A stretch of DNA of 12,260 nt from Clostridia bacterium. Lineage in GTDB: Bacteria; Bacillota_E; RBS10-35; JAJYVN01. The notes beneath the pieces were generated by a model. The model was not told the DNA's origin and ran no database searches. It saw nothing but the letters and a program-made list of their open reading frames with translations. Of the stretch, positions 1-5,965 are shown piece after piece. Every line of letters starts with the position of its first letter. The stretch's first letter is position 1. Location of the stretch: assembly GCA_027335545.1 (NCBI GenBank), contig DAHWHV010000247.1, forward strand, positions 1-12,260, written 5' to 3'. The translations under genes and the position numbers were made by a program.

Positions 1-1
1 G

Positions 2-841
2 GTGGCGGCGGCGGCCGCCACGCTCCTGCTGCTGGCCGCGGCCAGTTGGTTGCCGGCACGAGCCGCCGAGCACCGGCTCGACGGCACCCCGCCGAGCGAG
101 GACCTGGCCCGCCCGGCGCTGCCCCCGCCCGCGCCCTGGCCGGTGGAGGCCGCCACGCCCGTCCAGGCGGCCTCCGGGTTCTTCTGGAGCCTTTCCTTGG
201 CGGTCTCCGGGCAAGCGGTCTCCGGGCAAGCGGCCCCCAGACAGGCCGCCGCGGCCAGCGGGGGGACCGGGACGCCGGCGCCCGCGGGGACGAGCGCCGA
301 CGGAGGGGGCAGCGAGGCCTACGCGCGGGCCTACGGCTACCTCTCGCCCGGCTGGCGCGCACGCGAGTCCTTCGCGGCCTTCGTGCGCGGTTGGCGGACC
401 ACTGGGCGGCTGGACCTGCTGGCCGTCGTGCCGGCGGGCCACCCGCCGGGCGATCCACGCACCGCCCGCGTGTTCGTCGAGGTCCGGCTGCTGCAAGCGG
501 CGGCCGGAGGTCGCGACGGGGTCTGCGTCTGCTTCGCCCACGGCGTGTACACCGCGGAGCCGACCCCGCGCGGCTGGCTCCTGACGGGCGGCGGCCTCAC
601 GACCGAGCGCTTCGGCCTGCCGGCCGCCACACTGGCGGGCGACCCCGGCGGGGTGGCCGCCGACGCCGCCCGCGCCCTGGCCCGCCACCTGGGGCGGCCG
701 ACCGACAGGCCGCACGTGACGGTGCGGCCGGGAGCGGACCACCTGGCCACGGCCGCCGTCGCGCTGGGCGGGGATCAGTACCGCGTCACGCTCTACCAAC
801 TCGCCGACGGCCGCTGGGTGGCGATCGCCACGCAACGCTGA
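2..841 (+). CDS. Hypothetical secreted protein, possibly 5'-truncated
   Basis: I do not recognise this protein. The visible frame opens with GTG at base 2 and runs 279 residues to a TGA. The first ~22 residues are a hydrophobic Ala/Leu stretch ending in ARA-AEH, which looks like a signal peptide with a signal peptidase I site. No basic n-region or ribosome binding site is visible, so the true start may lie before the window. Residues ~55-100 are a low-complexity Ala/Gly/Gln linker that includes a duplicated segment. A compact domain begins near residue 104 (AYARAYGYLSPGWRARESF) and resembles small NTF2-like or lumazine-binding-like extracytoplasmic domains, but only in pattern. A second Gly/Val-rich part ends in QLADGRWVAIATQR. 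The gene converges on mnmA with a 115-bp gap. Good GC-rich third-position use and the signal sequence support it as real; its function is unknown. Confidence 0.6.
   Translation: MAAAAATLLLLAAASWLPARAAEHRLDGTPPSEDLARPALPPPAPWPVEAATPVQAASGFFWSLSLAVSGQAVSGQAAPRQAAAASGGTGTPAPAGTSADGGGSEAYARAYGYLSPGWRARESFAAFVRGWRTTGRLDLLAVVPAGHPPGDPRTARVFVEVRLLQAAAGGRDGVCVCFAHGVYTAEPTPRGWLLTGGGLTTERFGLPAATLAGDPGGVAADAARALARHLGRPTDRPHVTVRPGADHLATAAVALGGDQYRVTLYQLADGRWVAIATQR
202..231. repeat. Two tandem copies of a 15-bp unit in the secreted-protein gene
   Basis: The unit GGTCTCCGGGCAAGC occurs twice back to back (202-216, 217-231). A degenerate third copy follows, beginning GGCCCCCAGACAGGC. The period is a multiple of three, so the reading frame is kept and the linker gains repeated SGQA-type residues. 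This looks like slippage expansion in a tolerant linker. Confidence 0.85.
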
Positions 842-853
842 CGCACCGTTGCG
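831..853. terminator. Inverted repeat spanning the stop codon of the secreted-protein gene
   Basis: CGCAACG (831-837) pairs with CGTTGCG (847-853) around a 9-nt loop that contains the TGA stop. No T-run follows. It may help end the plus-strand transcript in the short convergent gap before mnmA, but by itself it is a weak terminator. Confidence 0.35.
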
Positions 854-956
854 CACGGAATGGCTGGCGCACGGGACGCTGATCCACCCCACAGGGACCC
901 ACGGAACGGGGAGACCGCCCGCGGCGCGGCCGGGCAGGGCCCGCACGCCCGTGGCG

Positions 957-2123
957 TCAGCGCGGGGAGGCCACGAAGCGGTCCGCCGACCCCTCCGCCG
1001 ACCCCTCCGCGCCAGGACGTCCGGCGGCCTCGGCCGCGCCGCCCACCGGCTCCACCGCGCCGATCTCCCCGCCGCCCAGCACCACCTCGCCGTCGTAGAG
1101 GACGCAGCCCTGGCCGGGCGTCACGGCGCGCAGCGGCCGCGCGAAGCGCAGGCGGAGGCCGGCGGGGTCGACGGCGGCGAGGACCGCCGGGTGCTCCACC
1201 GGGCCGGAACGAACCTTGACGGTGAGGTCGGCCCCCGCCCGAGGCGGGTCCGGCACAAGCCAGTTCATCGCGGGCACCGTGCACCCGCCGGCCCGGCCGT
1301 CCTCCGCGCCACCGACGACCAGCGCGTTGCGCGCGGCGTCCAGCTGCAGGACGAAGCGCGCCTCCGCCCCCTGCAACCCGAGCCCGCGGCGTTGGCCCAC
1401 CGTGTAGTGGGCGAGCCCGCGGTGCTGCCCCACGACGCGACCCGCCACGTCCAGGATGGGCCCCGGGCGCGCCGCCTCCGGGTGGCGCTCGGCGACCACG
1501 GCGGCATACCCCTCCGGCCCCACGAAGCAGATCTCCTGGCTGTCCGGCTTGTCGGCCACCGGCAGCCCCAGGGAGCGCGCCAGGCGCCGCACCTCCGGCT
1601 TCGGCAGTTCTCCGACCGGGAAGCGCAGGTAGCCGAGGTCCGCGCGGGCCAGGGGGTGCAGCACGTACGACTGGTCCTTGCCCCGGTCCACCGCGCGCAA
1701 CAGGCGCGGCTGCCCGTCCGGCCCCGCGCCCAAGCGCGCGTAGTGGCCGGTCGCCAAGGCCTCGGCCCCCAGGCGCCGCGCCTTCTCCAGCAGGGCCCGA
1801 AACTTGATGTGCTCGTTGCAGGCCACGCAGGGGTTGGGCGTCCGCCCGGCGGCGTATGCGGCGGCGAAGCGCGCGATGACGTGCCGCTCGAACTCCTCGC
1901 GCATGGTGAACACGTAGTAGGGGATATCCAGGAGCTCGGCGACGGCCCGCGCATCGCTGACCGCCCCCAGCGCGCAGCAGCCACCCTGACGCGCCTGGCG
2001 CTCTGGCGCGCCCTCCGGCCAGATCTGCATCGTCACACCCACGACCTCGTGCCCGGCCTGCCGCAGCAAGGCCGCTGCCACGGAACTGTCGACACCGCCC
2101 GACATGGCCACGACGACCCGCAT
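957..2123 (-). CDS. mnmA: tRNA-specific 2-thiouridylase MnmA
   Basis: MnmA activates U34 of tRNA-Lys, -Glu and -Gln with ATP and replaces O2 with sulfur received from a cysteine desulfurase, giving s2U34. The product is 388 residues, normal for the family. The PP-loop SGGVDSS lies at residues 8-14. The first catalytic cysteine is C99 in PNPCVACN, and the second, which receives the persulfide, is C199 in SQEICFVG. GHYAR at 126-130 and HYTVGQRRGLG at 239-249 are also diagnostic. ATG at 2123 is chosen because the conserved MRVVVAMSGG begins there and a GGAGGGGGG ribosome binding site lies just upstream. The C-terminus carries an extra low-complexity tail (about residues 360-388) made partly by a tandem duplication. 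It follows the cysteine desulfurase on the same strand with a 115-nt gap, matching the Firmicutes desulfurase-mnmA pair. No nifU lies between them. Confidence 0.96.
   Translation of the reverse strand: MRVVVAMSGGVDSSVAAALLRQAGHEVVGVTMQIWPEGAPERQARQGGCCALGAVSDARAVAELLDIPYYVFTMREEFERHVIARFAAAYAAGRTPNPCVACNEHIKFRALLEKARRLGAEALATGHYARLGAGPDGQPRLLRAVDRGKDQSYVLHPLARADLGYLRFPVGELPKPEVRRLARSLGLPVADKPDSQEICFVGPEGYAAVVAERHPEAARPGPILDVAGRVVGQHRGLAHYTVGQRRGLGLQGAEARFVLQLDAARNALVVGGAEDGRAGGCTVPAMNWLVPDPPRAGADLTVKVRSGPVEHPAVLAAVDPAGLRLRFARPLRAVTPGQGCVLYDGEVVLGGGEIGAVEPVGGAAEAAGRPGAEGSAEGSADRFVASPR
985..1008. repeat. Two tandem copies of a 12-bp unit in the mnmA 3' end
   Basis: GCCGACCCCTCC is repeated exactly (985-996, 997-1008). 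On the coding strand it gives the doubled AEGS element (residues ~372-380) in the non-conserved C-terminal tail of MnmA. It is in frame and probably harmless slippage. Confidence 0.85.
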
Positions 2124-2238
2124 CCCGCCCAGCCCCCCTCCGTTGCCGCCGCGGGCGCCCCGTGGCCGGACGCGCCCCCGCCCTTCCGCTAGCCCACACC
2201 GGTCGGGGTGGCCCGCCCGCGCGGGCTGCCCCCGGCTG

Positions 2239-3414
2239 TTACGGCGCCGACGTGCCCGGCCTCTGCCGCGCCACCGCCGCCGCGATGGCCTCCGCCGCGG
2301 CCGCGAGGACCTCCGGCGGGGTCGAAGCCCCGAGCGACAGGCGCAGGGGCGCCGAGCGGGCCTGGGCGTCCAGTCCCATGGCCACCAGCACATGCGAGGG
2401 CAGCACCGCCCCGGAGGTACACGCCGACCCCGAACCGGCCGCCACGCCCTGGAGGTCGAGGCTGACCAGCAGGGCGTCGCCGTCCAGCCCGGGGAACACG
2501 TAGGAAACGAGGCCGGGCACGCGCTCGGCCTCATCCGCCGGGCCAGTCGGCACCGCCCCGCAGCCGCGGGCCTCCACGGCGCGCCGCAGGGCGGCCGCCG
2601 CCGCGCGCAGCCGCGCGGCCACCGCCGGCAACTCCGCGGCTGCCAGGCGGGCGGCCACCCCGAAGCCGACGATCCCGGCGGCGTTCTCGGTGCCCGGGCG
2701 CCAGCGCCGCTCCTGACCGCCCCCGTGCAGCAGCGGGACCAACTCGCGCTCGGGGTCCAGGTAGAGGGCCCCAACGCCCTGGGGGCCGCCGAGCTTGTGT
2801 GCCGAGACCGTCAGCAGGTCGGCCCCGAGCTCCCCCACCGCCAGCGGCAGCTTGCCCGCCGCCGCCACCGCATCCACCAGCAGGGGCACGCCGCGCGCCC
2901 GGCAGGCCCGAGCCACCTCGGGCACCGGCTGGATCGCGCCGACCTCGTTGTTGACCAGCATCAGGGCGGCCAGGGCCGTGTCCGGCCGGAGGGCGGCCAG
3001 GAAGTCCCCCGCCCGGACGCGCCCCGACCGGTCGGGACGGACCAGGTCGCAGGCGTACCCGCGCCGTTGCAGCGCCGCGCACGCATCGAGGACCGAGTGG
3101 TGCTCGATGGCCGACAGCACCAAGTGGCGCCGCTCCGGGGCGGCGGCGGCGGTGCCGAAGATGGCCAGGTTGTTGGCCTCGGTCCCCCCGGCGGTGAACA
3201 CGATCCGGGACGGCTCCGCCGCGAGCAGTCCGGCCACCTCGCGCCGCGCCTGCTCCACCGCCGCCCGGGCGCGGCGGCCGTAGGCGTGGGGACTGGAGGC
3301 GTTGCCCCAGGCGTCCCGCCAATGCAAGGTCATGGCCGCCAGCGCCTCCGGGCGCAGGGGGGTCGTCGCGGCGTGGTCCAGGTAGACCCGCCTTCCGCCC
3401 TCGGACACCTCCAC
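2239..3414 (-). CDS. iscS: Cysteine desulfurase, IscS/NifS group I
   Basis: A PLP enzyme that turns L-cysteine into alanine and an enzyme-bound persulfide, here most likely to feed MnmA next door. From the GTG at 3414 the protein is 391 residues. It starts near the conserved VYLDHAATTPL (10-20). EHHS (H106) stacks on the cofactor, SAHK carries the PLP lysine K207, and SGSACTSG carries the nucleophile C332 on a long flexible loop typical of group I. VNNEVG and HGGGQER are also present. One deviation: the usual DAVQ motif reads DAVA, so A184 stands where E. coli IscS has Gln183. The start is uncertain. GTG at 3414 or 3408 fits homologue length but has no good ribosome binding site, and the frame stays open to a GTG at 3594. 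It is the second gene of the Rrf2-desulfurase-mnmA block. Confidence 0.93.
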   Translation of the reverse strand: MEVSEGGRRVYLDHAATTPLRPEALAAMTLHWRDAWGNASSPHAYGRRARAAVEQARREVAGLLAAEPSRIVFTAGGTEANNLAIFGTAAAAPERRHLVLSAIEHHSVLDACAALQRRGYACDLVRPDRSGRVRAGDFLAALRPDTALAALMLVNNEVGAIQPVPEVARACRARGVPLLVDAVAAAGKLPLAVGELGADLLTVSAHKLGGPQGVGALYLDPERELVPLLHGGGQERRWRPGTENAAGIVGFGVAARLAAAELPAVAARLRAAAAALRRAVEARGCGAVPTGPADEAERVPGLVSYVFPGLDGDALLVSLDLQGVAAGSGSACTSGAVLPSHVLVAMGLDAQARSAPLRLSLGASTPPEVLAAAAEAIAAAVARQRPGTSAP

Positions 3415-3737
3415 CCTGGAGGCCGGCAGGGCGCGGATCGCGTCCCCGTCCGCCCGGCCCGCTGCAACCCCTCTCCGCCCCGGATTCAAACCCTGCGCTA
3501 CCGCGGCCACCGCCCCCCGTACCCCGGCGCCCCGCGCGTCCGGAGGGCTCCGCAGCCCACCCTTGCGCGCCACGGTGGGGGGTGCCCATCGCACGCCGCG
3601 TCCCGGCCGGGGCGTCGCGGCGCGTCGCGGCCACCGGGGAGCGCGCGCCGGGGGCCTCGACGCCGGAGCCGCAGCCCGGGGACCGGAGCCGCAGGGGCGG
3701 CGAAGGCCCCTTCGCCACCCGCTTCCAATGTCACTTC
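3415..3737 (-). other. Long structured leader of the desulfurase-mnmA transcript
   Basis: If transcription starts near 3737 from the promoter described separately, about 320 nt precede the conserved start of the desulfurase. I see no convincing gene here. The transcribed strand begins with a strong hairpin: GGCGAAGG (3716-3709) and CCTTCGCC (3706-3699) are a perfect 8-bp inverted repeat with a 2-nt spacer. It is followed by two copies of TGCGGCTCCGG spaced 20 nt apart (about 3661-3693). The rest is GC-rich and featureless. It may be a plain leader, a regulatory RNA, or partly an N-terminal extension of the desulfurase. Confidence 0.4.
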
Positions 3738-3743
3738 ACCCAA

Positions 3744-3772
3744 AATATCACATAGAACTTCTAAAACTTCAA
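3744..3772 (-). promoter_or_regulatory. Candidate sigma-A promoter for desulfurase-mnmA
   Basis: On the minus strand TTGAAG (3772-3767) is followed by a 17-nt spacer and GATATT (3749-3744), close to TTGACA-17-TATAAT. It sits in an AT-rich island of about 60 bp that stands out against the surrounding GC-rich DNA. The -35 overlaps the TGA stop of the Rrf2 gene (3771-3769). This allows the desulfurase and mnmA to be transcribed separately from the regulator. Confidence 0.6.
3753..3763. promoter_or_regulatory. 11-bp palindrome in the promoter spacer, candidate Rrf2 operator
   Basis: TAGAACTTCTA is a perfect palindrome (5-1-5) lying exactly between the -35 and -10. On the minus strand it also forms part of a near direct repeat, GAAGTTTTA then GAAGTTCTA, 9 bp apart. 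A dimeric repressor bound here would block RNA polymerase. That the adjacent Rrf2 protein binds it is inference from position. Confidence 0.4.
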
Positions 3773-4221
3773 ATATAATACATCGGGGCGCGCTCGTGGC
3801 TGCGCTGCCAGTCGTCCACGAGGTCGGCCAGGGTGATGTTGTCCACCACGTCCTCGATCCCCTTGCGCACCCGCACCCACACGTCGCGATCCGGACAGAC
3901 CCCTGGATTGGCGCAGCAACGGGAGAAGTCGAAGTTCTCCAGGGCACACTCCGTGGGGCTGACGGGCCCCTCCAGGACGCGCAGGATGTCTCCCACGGTG
4001 ATCATCTCCGGCGCCCGCGCCAAAACGTAGCCGCCCTGGGCTCCCCGCACGCTCTGGACGAGGCCCGCCTTGCGCAGCGGGGCGACCAACTGCTCCAGGT
4101 AGTGCTCGGAGAGCCCCTGGCGCTCCGCGATCTCCCGCAAGGCCCGTGGTCCCTCCCCGTGGTGCAGGGCCAGTTCGAACAGGGCCTTGGTCCCATAACG
4201 CCCCTTGGTCGAGATGTACAC
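3769..4221 (-). CDS. Rrf2-family transcriptional regulator, probable Fe-S sensor
   Basis: A 150-residue winged-helix regulator. The N-terminus STKGRYGTKALFELA, the recognition-helix region GLSEHYLEQLVAPLRKAGLV (residues 36-55) and the wing RGAQGGYVLAR (59-69) are classic Rrf2/IscR/CymR. Four cysteines follow in the sensor region: C92, C102, C103 and C109, then DRDVW. This resembles IscR-like proteins that hold a [2Fe-2S] cluster through three cysteines; B. subtilis CymR lacks them. The start is the GTG at 4221, preceded by GAAGGGGG with 7-nt spacing; an upstream in-frame start at 4269 would add residues absent from the family. It lies just upstream of the cysteine desulfurase, as cymR does in Bacillus. 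Likely roles are autoregulation and control of sulfur or Fe-S genes. Whether the ligand is Fe-S or a CysK-type partner is not settled by sequence. Confidence 0.92.
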   Translation of the reverse strand: MYISTKGRYGTKALFELALHHGEGPRALREIAERQGLSEHYLEQLVAPLRKAGLVQSVRGAQGGYVLARAPEMITVGDILRVLEGPVSPTECALENFDFSRCCANPGVCPDRDVWVRVRKGIEDVVDNITLADLVDDWQRSHERAPMYYI

Positions 4222-4296
4222 GGCGCCACCCCCTTCGCGGCGTTCGAATCCGGAGGCGCACGCCCCCAATCCCGAGGAAACGCACGCTTTTAGGAA

Positions 4297-4325
4297 ATGC
4301 TACGGCCGAGGGGCGCCAATGTCAA
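4297..4325 (-). promoter_or_regulatory. Candidate sigma-A promoter for the Rrf2 regulator gene
   Basis: On the minus strand a perfect TTGACA (4325-4320) is followed by a 17-nt spacer and TAGCAT (4302-4297). Transcription would start near 4290, leaving a leader of about 70 nt before the GTG at 4221. The sequence just after the -10 reads TTTCCTAAAAGC. The desulfurase promoter carries CTTCTAAAACTT on the plus strand, so a shared regulator site is possible but weakly supported. Confidence 0.7.
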
Positions 4326-4426
4326 TCCCCAGCCCATCACACCGGCGCGCGCCAGGGTCCGGCGACCGTGTGGCGAAGCATTGGACGGGGATGGTGCGGG
4401 GATCACCGGTATGGGGGCTCCTCTCG

Positions 4427-4469
4427 GAGATCTCTCCAGAAGGGAGATCTCTCCAGAAGGGAGATCTCC
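4427..4469. repeat. Iterated 17-bp repeat with GAGATCTC palindromes
   Basis: GAGATCTCTCCAGAAGG occurs twice in exact tandem (4427-4443, 4444-4460) and a third GAGATCTCC follows at 4461-4469. Each unit contains the 8-bp palindrome GAGATCTC. Neighbouring units can pair as GATCTCTCC-AGAA-GGGAGATC with one bulge. The 17-bp period is not a multiple of three, so this is not a coding repeat. It lies between the divergent Rrf2 and AI-2E genes, about 180 bp before the AI-2E start. It could be an operator array or a structured leader element. Confidence 0.85.
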
Positions 4470-4637
4470 GGCGGGAACCCCCAAGACACAGCCGGGGGAA
4501 ACCCCGGGCGGAGCCCCGGCAGGGAGCCGCTGGCACGAGGCGGTGCCGCCGCCGCGCGCCCGGGAGACCCGGGAGCAGAGCGGCACGGCGGCGGCACCGG
4601 GACAGAAGCGGCGGGCAACGGGATGCGCCGGCCGAAC
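4470..4637 (+). other. Hairpin-dense untranslated stretch before the AI-2E gene
   Basis: No gene is supported here. Several short inverted repeats follow one another: CCGGGG-GAAA-CCCCGG (4492-4507, a 6-bp stem closed by a GAAA tetraloop), GGCAC...GTGCC (about 4532-4547), and CCCGGG-AGA-CCCGGG (about 4559-4573). This could be a folded mRNA leader, but it matches no riboswitch I can name and lacks an intact T-box sequence. In DNA this GC-rich some hairpins are expected by chance. Confidence 0.35.
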
Positions 4638-4651
4638 GGGAGGCTTGCCTG

Positions 4652-5947
4652 GTGGCGGGAGAGCCCGGACGCGGGCACAGCGGAGCCGACCGCGAACGGC
4701 TGCAAACCTGGCTGCTGTCCTTGTTGTGCGTGCTGGCCGGCGGCGCCGTCCTCTGGCTGCTGTGGCGGCTGGTCCAGGCCGTGGCGCCGGTGCTCGTGGT
4801 GGCCTCGACCGGGGCGCTGCTCGCCGTGCTGCTGGGCCCCCTGGCCGACCGGCTGCAGCGGGCCATCCGCTCCCGCGCCCTGGCCGCCCTGGCCATGGTG
4901 CTGCTGCTGCTGGCCCCGTTCGTCCTGCTGGGTGCCTGGCTGGTGGTGACCGTCCTGCGCGAGGCGCAGAGCCTGCTCACGCACCTGCCGCAAATCATCG
5001 CTGCGGTCAACGTCCTGCTCTCCCAAGCCCAATCCTACCTTTCGGCCCGCTTCGGGGTCCACGTGGACCTCACCCGCGCCCTGGGCGCCAGCACGGGTGG
5101 CGGCACGGGCCCCGTCCACTTCGACTTGGCCCACGCCCTGCAGAACGTCGGCGGCGGCGTGCTGCGGGGCTCGGTGAACGTGCTCAGCGGCATCGCCACG
5201 GTGACCGCGGACACCGTGGTGGTGCTCGTGGTGGCCTTCTTCCTGATCTGGGACGGCGACGCCATGGCCCGCTCCCTGTCCGTCCTGCTGCCCACCGCCT
5301 GGCAGTCGGCGGCGCGGGACGTGGGGCGCATCCTGTCCACCGTGGTCGTCGACTACGTGCGTGGCCAGTTCCTGGTGGCTCTGGTGTTCGGCACGATCGT
5401 CGGGGTCAGCATGGCCCTGCTCGGGCTCCCCGCCGCGGCCCTGTTGGGCTTCCTCTCCGGGCTCTTCGAGCTGCTGCCCACCGTGGGCCCGATCCTGGCC
5501 TCCGCCGGGCCCGTCCTGCTCTCCCTGGCCTTGCAGCCCTTCCCCCACGTGATCTGGGTGCTCGCCGTCCTGATCGGCGCCCAGCAGCTGGAGAGCAACT
5601 TCCTGGTTCCCCGTATCTCCGGCGGCCTCGTCGGCCTCCACCCCCTGACCGTCATCCTGGCGGTCTTCGGGGGATGGACCCTGGCCGGCCTGACCGGCGC
5701 CCTGCTGGCGGTCCCGGCCGTCGGCGTGACGCGGGAACTGCTCCGATACTGGTGGCAGCCGACGATGCCCTCCTCGCGGCCCCGCCTGTGGCCGGCGCCG
5801 GGCGTGCCGGCACGGCGCCGCGGGGAGGCTGCCCCCACGCCCGCCGCCGCGGAGGGCCCCCCGGTGCCGGCCGAGCCTCCGCCCCCCCCCGCCCCGACCC
5901 GACCCCCGGTCCGAGCGCAGACACGGCGCCAACGCCAACGGGGGTGA
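4652..5947 (+). CDS. AI-2E family transporter (PF01594-type membrane protein)
   Basis: A 431-residue polytopic membrane protein. About eight hydrophobic segments are visible: ~20-42, 43-62, 76-100, 180-200, 238-258, 262-292, 298-318 and 333-360. The soluble stretch at 101-178 is the family's usual extracytoplasmic part. Family signatures are VVDYVRGQ (232-239), GLPAAALLGFLSGLFELLPTVGP (in 258-280), QQLESNFLVPRISGG (311-325) and GLHPL (328-332). The start is a GTG with an ideal GGGAGG at 4638-4643, 8 nt upstream; the frame is open further upstream but shows only repeat-derived sequence. The C-terminus is a Pro/Ala/Arg-rich cytoplasmic tail (~371-431). The family covers autoinducer-2 exporters and Na+/H+ antiporters, so the substrate cannot be told. 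In related Firmicutes an AI-2E gene often precedes alaS; here it is divergent from the Rrf2 gene and no alaS follows. Confidence 0.92.
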   Translation: MAGEPGRGHSGADRERLQTWLLSLLCVLAGGAVLWLLWRLVQAVAPVLVVASTGALLAVLLGPLADRLQRAIRSRALAALAMVLLLLAPFVLLGAWLVVTVLREAQSLLTHLPQIIAAVNVLLSQAQSYLSARFGVHVDLTRALGASTGGGTGPVHFDLAHALQNVGGGVLRGSVNVLSGIATVTADTVVVLVVAFFLIWDGDAMARSLSVLLPTAWQSAARDVGRILSTVVVDYVRGQFLVALVFGTIVGVSMALLGLPAAALLGFLSGLFELLPTVGPILASAGPVLLSLALQPFPHVIWVLAVLIGAQQLESNFLVPRISGGLVGLHPLTVILAVFGGWTLAGLTGALLAVPAVGVTRELLRYWWQPTMPSSRPRLWPAPGVPARRRGEAAPTPAAAEGPPVPAEPPPPPAPTRPPVRAQTRRQRQRG

Positions 5948-5965
5948 GGGCCGGGTCCGACCTCA
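5945..5965. terminator. Bidirectional terminator-like palindrome holding both convergent stop codons
   Basis: TGAGG (5945-5949) pairs with CCTCA (5961-5965), with an inner CGG-GT-CCG stem (5952-5959). The AI-2E stop TGA is in the left arm, and the motB stop TGA, read on the minus strand, is in the right arm. No T-run follows on either side. Position between two convergent genes with a 15-bp gap favours a shared transcript end. Confidence 0.45.

Noticed and set aside
849..2192. Long plus-strand open frame opposite mnmA
   Set aside because: It is antisense to a clearly conserved gene, with His/Arg/Pro-rich sequence lacking any motif. Long antisense frames are expected in high-GC DNA.
2215..2226. 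12-bp palindrome GCCCGCGCGGGC after the desulfurase stop
   Set aside because: Short GC-only palindromes are common in this composition, and it shows no loop or tail typical of a terminator.
4240..4254. tRNA T-arm look-alike GTTCGAATCC
   Set aside because: The flanking bases do not pair as a T-stem, and no acceptor, D or anticodon arms surround it.
2104..4293. 729-codon plus-strand open frame opposite the desulfurase and Rrf2 genes
   Set aside because: It is antisense to two conserved genes and crosses their intergenic region. Its composition is low-complexity Arg/Gln/Gly with no domain.
4381..4416. Plus-strand promoter TTGGAC...TATGGG before the AI-2E gene
   Set aside because: The spacer is about 23 nt, too long for a sigma-A promoter, and the -10 is poor.
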